Shown here one piece after another: positions 57,872 through 64,000 of a stretch of DNA of 64,000 bases (its first letter is position 1; each line of letters begins with the position of its first letter). The notes beneath the pieces were generated by a model. That model worked only from the letters and a program-made list of their open reading frames with translations. It did no database searches and was not told the DNA's origin. The translations under genes were made by a program, and so were the position numbers. This stretch comes from Cryptomeria japonica (Eukaryota; Streptophyta; Pinopsida; Cupressales; Cupressaceae), in NCBI RefSeq assembly GCF_030272615.1, contig NC_081412.1:346150169-346214168 (forward strand), written 5' to 3'.

Positions 57872-59131
57872 TGTAGCATCATAAAATTGCGACCTTGCAA
57901 TTTTTGACCGCATTTGGGTCTTTGCGTTGGCGGATGAATCCCTAAGCCTGATTGGAGACCCGAGACATGCTCAATAAAACCTGAAACTTGCACTGTGCAC
58001 TTCTTTTTGTCACTGCCTGTCCTGAATTAGGACAGGACAGGGTCGCACCTCTGTCCCCCCTAGAACAGGGACGTGGAACCCCTGTCCCTACCCTATTTTA
58101 GGCCTCCCTTGATCAAATCTTGCATTGGGCTTGTCAATTGTGAGTGGGAAAAAGTTTTCCTATGTCGACCTAAGACAAAAAATCAGTTAAAACCCCCTAA
58201 TTGACAATTATATAAGGAGCATTTCCCCTCTTATTTGCATAGGTTTGAAAAGAAAAGAAAAGAAAAAATTAAGTTCATGAGCAGAGCGACGATAAGCGAC
58301 AAAAAGTTAATCATAAAGCGCAAGCAAACATTCAAGCATCCAAGAATCCATTGAGCATTTCAAGTCTCCTTTCAAGGCTAGGTGTTGCATTCAAATCAAG
58401 GATTCAACCATTGAAGAGGAGATCCCTATCAAAATTCAAGACATTCTATTCCACATATCCTTTCAAGCAATTATATCAACATTTCAATTGCATCCTCTCT
58501 TGAGGTGGATTCTACTTCAGACATTTCCTTTCATTTACTTGCAAGTATTTTCAATCACCTGGTTAATTCCAAAATGGGGTTTTACCTGAAGGAAAACCCC
58601 CAATACCAACAACATTTTCTCTCTTTTCTGTGTGTAGGTTGCAGGTGCGCAACTATAATTGCAAGTTTAGGCTTCATTTTCAGAGACGAAAAAACCCTTT
58701 TCAACGCACAGATTTTTCGGAGGACCAAGTACACTTTCAACCTGGTCCCAGGAACTTTTGCTCAAATTTGTAGGGGAGCTCTATCTAGACATCTTATTTC
58801 TAATTCCAGGTGCACAAATTCATCCCATATCTCTATCTCAAGATATAATCATTTCTTTGTCATCTTTACACTTAGTCTCAATTCGTTTAACTCAACTTTT
58901 CTATTTTAAAAAAGGGTTACTTTACTTTCCAAATCCATTGCCAAATTCCCTACAATTCATTTAGCATTCAATCTCTTTCCATTGGGATTGGATCTAGTGA
59001 ATTCACCCCCCTCTTTTAAATGTAATGTGCATGAGAAGTTGAAGGTAATCCTTTGTGAAACTCCCATTCCTCTTTTGAGGGGAGTAAAGCTTTCCACTTG
59101 ATCTCCCCTCATCACTTTTCACCACATTACA
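57872..59131 (+). repeat. Element I 5' LTR (Ty3/gypsy-type)
   Basis: The LTR is 1,260 bp, from TGTAGCATCATAAAATTGCG to ACCACATTACA, followed at once by a PBS. A TATA box TATATAAGG lies at 58208-58216. A perfect 8-bp-stem hairpin (CCTGTCCT, loop GAATT) is at 58016-58036 in U3. The open frame at 58505-58909 lies inside the LTR and is not a gene. Confidence 0.75.
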
Positions 59132-59151
59132 TTTTGGTGAACTCGACGTCT
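59132..59151 (+). other. Element I primer binding site
   Basis: ttttggtgaactcgacgtc directly follows the LTR. A tggtgaac..gacg site is the kind used by several plant gypsy elements. The priming tRNA was not determined. Confidence 0.65.
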
Positions 59152-59895
59152 TACATGCTTGACATTGAAAATTATTGCATATTTTTTATTTACAATTTTA
59201 ATTTTCTTGCAAAACTTAGTGGTTAATTCAATCAAACCCTAGTTGTTAAAATCGAAATTGAACTTGTGTTTTGAAAAAATTGCTATCTATTTTTTTAGAT
59301 CTGAAAATTACATTGCTTATCAAATTCAATTCTTTCATTGTCTTGTTCAATTTGCAAAATCAAATTTACAAAATTAAGTGGTTAATTGTCAAAACCCTAA
59401 TTTTCAAAAATCAACTTGAACTTGTGTAAAAATTGGATTCACAATCAATTTTTCATATTTAAGACTATTTTCAGACTTGTCTTCTTGCCTAAAATTCAAA
59501 ATTTCAATTTCCCTCCTTTTTCCAAAATTCAAAATTTCAAAATTCAGTGGTTAGGCCCTAAAACCCTAATTTTCAAATTTTCTTGGACTTTGTGCAAATT
59601 TCAATCAATTTTAATTTTCTAAATATTATTCAAGGTGACCCTATCCATTAGGTTTGACCTTTTTCAAATTTGGAATTCAATTTCTTATATTTTTCAAAAC
59701 CCTAATAGGGTCCTATTTTGACATTCAAACCTCAATTTAGCCTATCTAAAATTCATAAAATCAACCAATTTTTTGGGGTTAGCTCTCAAATCATCGTAGC
59801 TTTCATCCTTGAAAATTTCTAAAAAATTTGGGCAGACCAAGTACACTTTCAACCTGGTCCATGGCTTTTTTCCTGAAATTTCAGGAGACTGTTAT
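59152..59895 (+). repeat. Element I leader with degenerate 160-170-bp tandem repeat
   Basis: An (a)agtggttaatt...aaaccctaattttcaaa...cttgaacttgtg module occurs at about 59212, 59372 and 59541 (spacing 160 and 169 bp). Near 59835 a 26-bp word beginning gaccaagtacactttc repeats the one at 58720 inside the LTR. No gag is reached before element H interrupts. Confidence 0.65.
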
Positions 59896-60960
59896 TGTTG
59901 GTATTATGGATGTGTTGCATTGGTTTTGTCATTGATGTCAACACTTGTCAACACTTGAGAACACTTGGAGATTATTGGTTATGTTCACCGACATGTTCAG
60001 TGACTTATGTACAGTCATCGGTATCTAGTTAACCGACAGGTTATATTGTTCACTGGCATTGAGGATGATCTGTTATCATCTAAAGATTACTTGGTTATGT
60101 CGAAGACATTGTTTGGACACTTGGTTTTGATGATTTGATTATTTGTACAATCGAGTTTTCATATTTGATATTACCGACAAATAGGTCTAGGTTATGGACC
60201 AACAAGCATTATCTATTCCAGATCAACATGACACGTTATGGAGATGTTTTATTGATTGGTTATAATTGTAAATGCATTGAGCCGACATCATGCATCACAT
60301 ATTGATTCATTTGTAATTGATTTAATTATAATATCTTGGTGAGCCGACTTACACATTTGGTCTTAGGTTTTGGTATATATGTAAGATCTCATTTGTGAGA
60401 TTATGTAGAGTGGAAAAAGGATTGTAATAAGGTATATGTGAATATAAGCAGAGCTATACACACAGACATCATTTGAAGATTCAAGGAAGGTATGAGGAAG
60501 AAAATCAGAGCTTAATCGGTACTGAATCTAGTATATGAAGATGCTATTTTGAGTAGTACATTATCATTGGATTTAACCATCCAATTGTAGTCAGTGTGAC
60601 TCCCATTTTGTGATTGAGCAGTGAGCTCTAGGCAGTTGGCCTCTCTGCATGTGCAGACCCCATTTGTACACACATACTATATACAGTAGTATCATCTGAT
60701 TGTGGGTAAGCTTTCCCACTGTGGTTTTTCTCCTTAAAGGGTTTCCGCGTACAAATAACTGTGTTATATGTTGTGTATGTTATTTGTCTTTTTGTTTCAT
60801 GCATTAAACTTTACCGATACTATTATTAACTGATAAACTGTCTACTGGCATTAAAGTTTGGTTTACCGGTATTATGCACTAAGTTTGGTTAAGTTATATT
60901 TGGATTGAAATTAATAGACAATTGATTCACCTCCCTCTCAGTTTCCTCCGGGTCCTAACA
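59896..60960 (+). repeat. Element H 5' LTR
   Basis: The LTR is 1,065 bp, from TGTTGGTATTATGGATG to CGGGTCCTAACA. It has a ttgtcattgatgtcaacac word near the start, a TATA-like gtatatatg near 60373, a ctgtggtttttctcc block near 60720 and ttcacctccctctcagt near the end. The LTRs of B, C and G carry versions of the same blocks. Confidence 0.85.
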
Positions 60961-60975
60961 ATTGGTATTAGAGCC
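60961..60975 (+). other. Element H primer binding site
   Basis: attggtattagagcc follows the LTR; it is one change from the Met-tRNA site attggtatcagagcc. Confidence 0.88.
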
Positions 60976-61017
60976 TAGTCCTCTTTTTGCAAAAGTTTAA
61001 CAGCTTGAGGAGATTCT

Positions 61018-62199
61018 ATGGCAACTAACTATTTCAGGATGGACAGTCTGAAGCTTGATGGAACTAACTATGGTATATGAAAGATCAGAATGGAGACTCA
61101 TCTGAAGTGCATTGGAAAAGACATATGGGATGTTACAAAGAATGGCTATGTTGGTCCTACTCAAAGTCAACCTAACCCACCAACCTTGGCTAAAGATTGG
61201 GAGAATGATTGCAAAGCAAGAGAAGCACTTTTGAGCGCATTATCCGATCAACAAATCATGGGATTATCAAACCGATCTACTACTAAAGCTATTTGGGATA
61301 AATTGGAGACATTGAATGAAGGTGATACCACTATCAAAATGGCAAAACTGGAACGCTTCCGGGTCAGGTATGAAAATCTGAAAATGGAAGTAGATGAAAG
61401 GATTTCTGCTTTTATGGAAAGAGTTAATGAAATTGTTTTGGGTATACAATATTGTGGAGGATCCTTAAGTGAAGATGAAATTGTTTCTAAATTTTTAAGA
61501 GATTTTCCACTGGCATACAAAATGAAAGTAACTGCTATTAATGAATTGAGAACAATGCCTAATGCATCAATATCTAGAGATACTTTGGTTGGAAAACTTT
61601 CAGCTTTTGAACTTGAGGAATTTGGTCGTATTGCTACAATTAAGATAGATTTGGCTTTCAAAGCTTCATCATCTGCAATATCATCATCATCATCTAAAAA
61701 ATCTGATTGGAAAGCACTCTATGCTAGAGAACTTGAAGAAATTAGAAGAGAGAATGAAGAACTTGAAGAGCTTGAAGTACTATTTGCAAGGAAAATGCCT
61801 AATGGTCCAGTTGGAAGTAAGTATGAAGGTAAAGCACCATTCAAATGTTTTAACTGCAATAAAATTGGTCATATGGCATCTAGGTTTCTTGATAGACATG
61901 AAAGATTGAAAGAAGAAGCTAAAAGAACATACAAGCCTAACCCTGGATATCAAAGGTACAGATTTAAGAAGAATAGAGACAAATCATGTTACTATGTTGA
62001 TGAAGGAGTTACTGATGAGGAACCGACAGACAATGGATGGGCTTTTGTTGCAATAATAGAAGATCAACCGACACCTACTGTTCAACCGGTAGAGCAGGCC
62101 CTGACAACTAAAATTGAAGAAAAGGATGAATGGATCATTGATTCTGGATGTTCACATCATATGACTGGTGATAAGAGTAAATTCTTAACCTTTCAGTAA
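61018..62199 (+). pseudogene. gag: Element H gag and protease start
   Basis: The ATG at 61018 starts MATNYFRMDSLKLDGTNYGI, then TGA where copia gag has Trp, then KIRMETHLKCIGKDIWDVT. This is the UBN2-type gag. It continues through LRDFPLAYKMKVTAI to a knuckle CFNCNKIGHMASRF, in which the last Cys is Phe. Protease follows as WIIDSGCSHHMTGDKSKF with an intact DSG, a form typical of SIRE-type elements. A TAA at 62197 precedes YNGGLVRFGDDKACLI. Apart from single stops the frame holds through pol to 63435. Confidence 0.88.
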
Positions 62200-64000
62200 T
62201 ACAATGGAGGTCTAGTAAGATTTGGAGATGATAAAGCTTGTTTGATCAAAGGAAAAGGCACTATATCTTTTGATGGTAAGCACAATACTGATAATGTTTA
62301 CTATGTTGAAGGTTTGAAGCATAATCTTTTGAGTGTTGGTCAACTAGTTGAAAAGGGATTTCAATTACAATTCAAGAATGGTAAATACAAAATCATGAAT
62401 AGAAATGGTTTGGAAATAGCAACCGGTAATTAGAATAGAGGTAATATCTTTCATTTGAATAACAATGAGAAGACATGCTTGATTGCACATATTGATAAAA
62501 TTTGGTTATGGCATAAGAGACTGTGTCATGCACATTTTGATTGCATTGTGAAAATCAGTACAACTAAGACAATAAGGGATTTATCTAAGATTGTTAAACC
62601 TCACAATCTGGTATGCAAGGAATGTTAATTTGGAAAGCAAGTTAGAGAAACTTTTAAGAGTATTCCAGAAAAATCCAATAATGTTCTTGACTTAATTCAT
62701 ACTGATTTATGTGGTCCAACAAGAACTAGAAGTTTACAAGGAGATAGATATTTCATGCTAATCATTGATGATTATTTTAGAATGTGTTGGGTTACTTTTC
62801 TCAGGGAGAAATCAGAAGCTTTTGGGAAACTCAAACTATTCAAAGTGATGGTAGAGAATGAAACTGGTAAGAAAATCAAATGTTTGAGATCAGATCAAGG
62901 AGGTGAATTCACATCTAAGGAATTTAATACATTCTGTGAAGTGAATGGAATTAGAAGACAATTATCAACACCTCAGACACCCCAGCAAAATGGAGTTGTG
63001 GAAAGGAAGAACAAAACTATTTTGGATGCAGCTAGAAGCATGATATCAGAAGCAAACCTACCTCATGTGTATTGGAGAGAAGCAGTCAATACAACTGTTT
63101 ACACATTCAACAAAGTTCACATCAAAGGTGAAACCGGTAAGACCCCTCATGAACTATGGTTTGGTAATACTCCTACTCCTAAATATTTCAGAATATTTGG
63201 AAGCAAATGTTATATTAGGAGAGATGATTATATTGGGAAATTTGATCCTAGAAGTGATGAAGGAATATTTCTTGGTTATTCATCTAAGAGAAAGGCACAT
63301 AGATGTTTTAATAAGAGATTGCAGAAAATAATTGAAAGTGCAAATGTGAAGATTGATGAACAGTTTAGAAGGTCTATAGACTCTGAACCATCAATTGAGA
63401 TAATCACAAATGAACCTACAATGAGTACACCGGTATAGAATATTGATCCAGTCACACTGACATCATCTGAGAATTCCATAGTGACTAAAGAACAACAACA
63501 AGTGAATACACCTAGGTATGTAAGATTGAATCACTTTGAAGTCAGATAATTGGGAATAAGTATCAAGGAGTTATGACTAGAGGAAGACTGGCGAATGAAG
63601 AGGTATGTCTAATTTCTCAAATTAAACCAGAAACTATTAATGAGGCATGTGAAGATAAACATTGGATTAAAGCTATGGAAGATGAATTGGAACAAATCGA
63701 AAAGAATAACACATGGACATTGGTTCCCCGACCTAAAAACAAAAATGTAATTGGAACTAAATAGGTATTCAGAAATAAACTAAATGAAGATGGTAAGGTA
63801 ATCAAAAAAAAGCAAGATTAGTGTGTAAGGGATATTCACAGAAAGAAGGAATTGATTACAATGAAACCTTTGCACCAGTAGCTAGAATTGAGGTAGTCAG
63901 ATTATTCTTAGCTTTTGCAGCACACAAGAACTATAAAGTATATCAAATGGATGTTAAATGTGCATTTCTGAATGATGATCTTGAAGAGGAAGTTTACATT
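62200..64000 (+). pseudogene. Element H protease end, integrase and RT start
   Basis: The protease end reads VYYVEGLKHNLLSVGQLVEK. The zinc-binding region is WLWHKRLCHAHFD...VCKEC. Integrase has HTDLCGPTRTRSLQGDRYF, CLRSDQGGEFTSKEF and TPQQNGVVERKNKTI, so all three catalytic acids (D, D, E) are present. FGSKCYIRRDD...DEGIFLGYS follows. RT begins with HWIKAMEDELEQIEKNNTW and [20 protein letters not shown] and ends at the window edge in [17 protein letters not shown]. Stops lie at about 62431, 62626 and 63436, with frameshifts near 63550 and 63800. Confidence 0.88.

Larger units (their letters stand above)
59896..64000 (+). mobile_element. Ty1/copia element H (SIRE/Maximus-like), runs off the window
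   Basis: A 5' LTR (59896-60960), Met-tRNA PBS, gag, protease, integrase and the start of RT are present in one orientation. It is the least decayed pol-bearing element here. The 3' half and 3' LTR lie beyond 64000, so a target duplication cannot be checked. It is inserted in the leader of element I. Confidence 0.88.

Noticed and set aside
58505-58909. 134-codon + strand frame as a small gene
   Set aside because: It lies wholly inside the element I LTR, downstream of its TATA box, and has no protein-family motif.

Overview
This window looks like nuclear DNA from a large-genome seed plant, most plausibly a gymnosperm; the species cannot be named from sequence. The basis is AT-rich DNA packed with old, nested Ty3/gypsy and Ty1/copia LTR retrotransposons carrying plant-type PBS and PPT signals, plus a degraded plant mobile domain (PMD) reading frame and a possible PPR remnant. 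I see no intact host gene, no rRNA or tRNA gene and no CRISPR. Nearly every reading frame is a decayed transposon gene broken by stops or frameshifts. Short frames over Lys/Glu-rich or Ser-rich stretches on the opposite strand are shadows.

Layout. 0-5 kb: an LTR-like copy (J1), a short PPR-like remnant and a 4.4-4.8 kb local duplication. 5-24.2 kb: Ty3/gypsy element A (+ strand, Tat/Ogre-like with a second RNase H). It is split by copia element K (8243-12262, TSD CCCTT) and by pol-less copia-type element B (16511-23106, minus strand, TSD AAAAA). 24.2-29.5 kb: gypsy element F, with long LTRs around gag and protease only. 29.5-33 kb: low-complexity DNA and a PMD pseudogene (minus strand) behind an LTR-like promoter. 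33-47.2 kb: an uncharacterised pol-less element E (minus strand), split by a second pol-less copia-type element C (36825-44562, TSD CTCCA). 47.2-48.2 kb: GC-richer degenerate tandem repeats. 49.6-54.7 kb: a third, truncated member D of the B/C family, containing an RNase H-bearing insertion. 54.7-56.4 kb: the 3' end of a copia element G. 56.4-57.6 kb: a second LTR-like copy J2. 57.9-59.9 kb: the 5' LTR and leader of gypsy element I, invaded by copia element H (59896 to beyond the window end), which has a recognisable gag-pol and runs off the edge.

The most interesting item is the B/C/D group. These three diverged elements share one plan: copia-type LTR ends, a Met-tRNA PBS, a coiled-coil gag with four CCHC knuckles, no pol, then a separate ORF of about 1,060-1,080 codons (ORF2) ending before a copia PPT. 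B and C also share a short promoter-like block just upstream of ORF2. H and the G fragment have similar LTR ends and do carry pol, so they are candidates for the autonomous partners that would mobilise B/C/D in trans. The function of ORF2 is unknown. Within this one window, two further pol-less designs (E and the PMD element) lie on the same strand.
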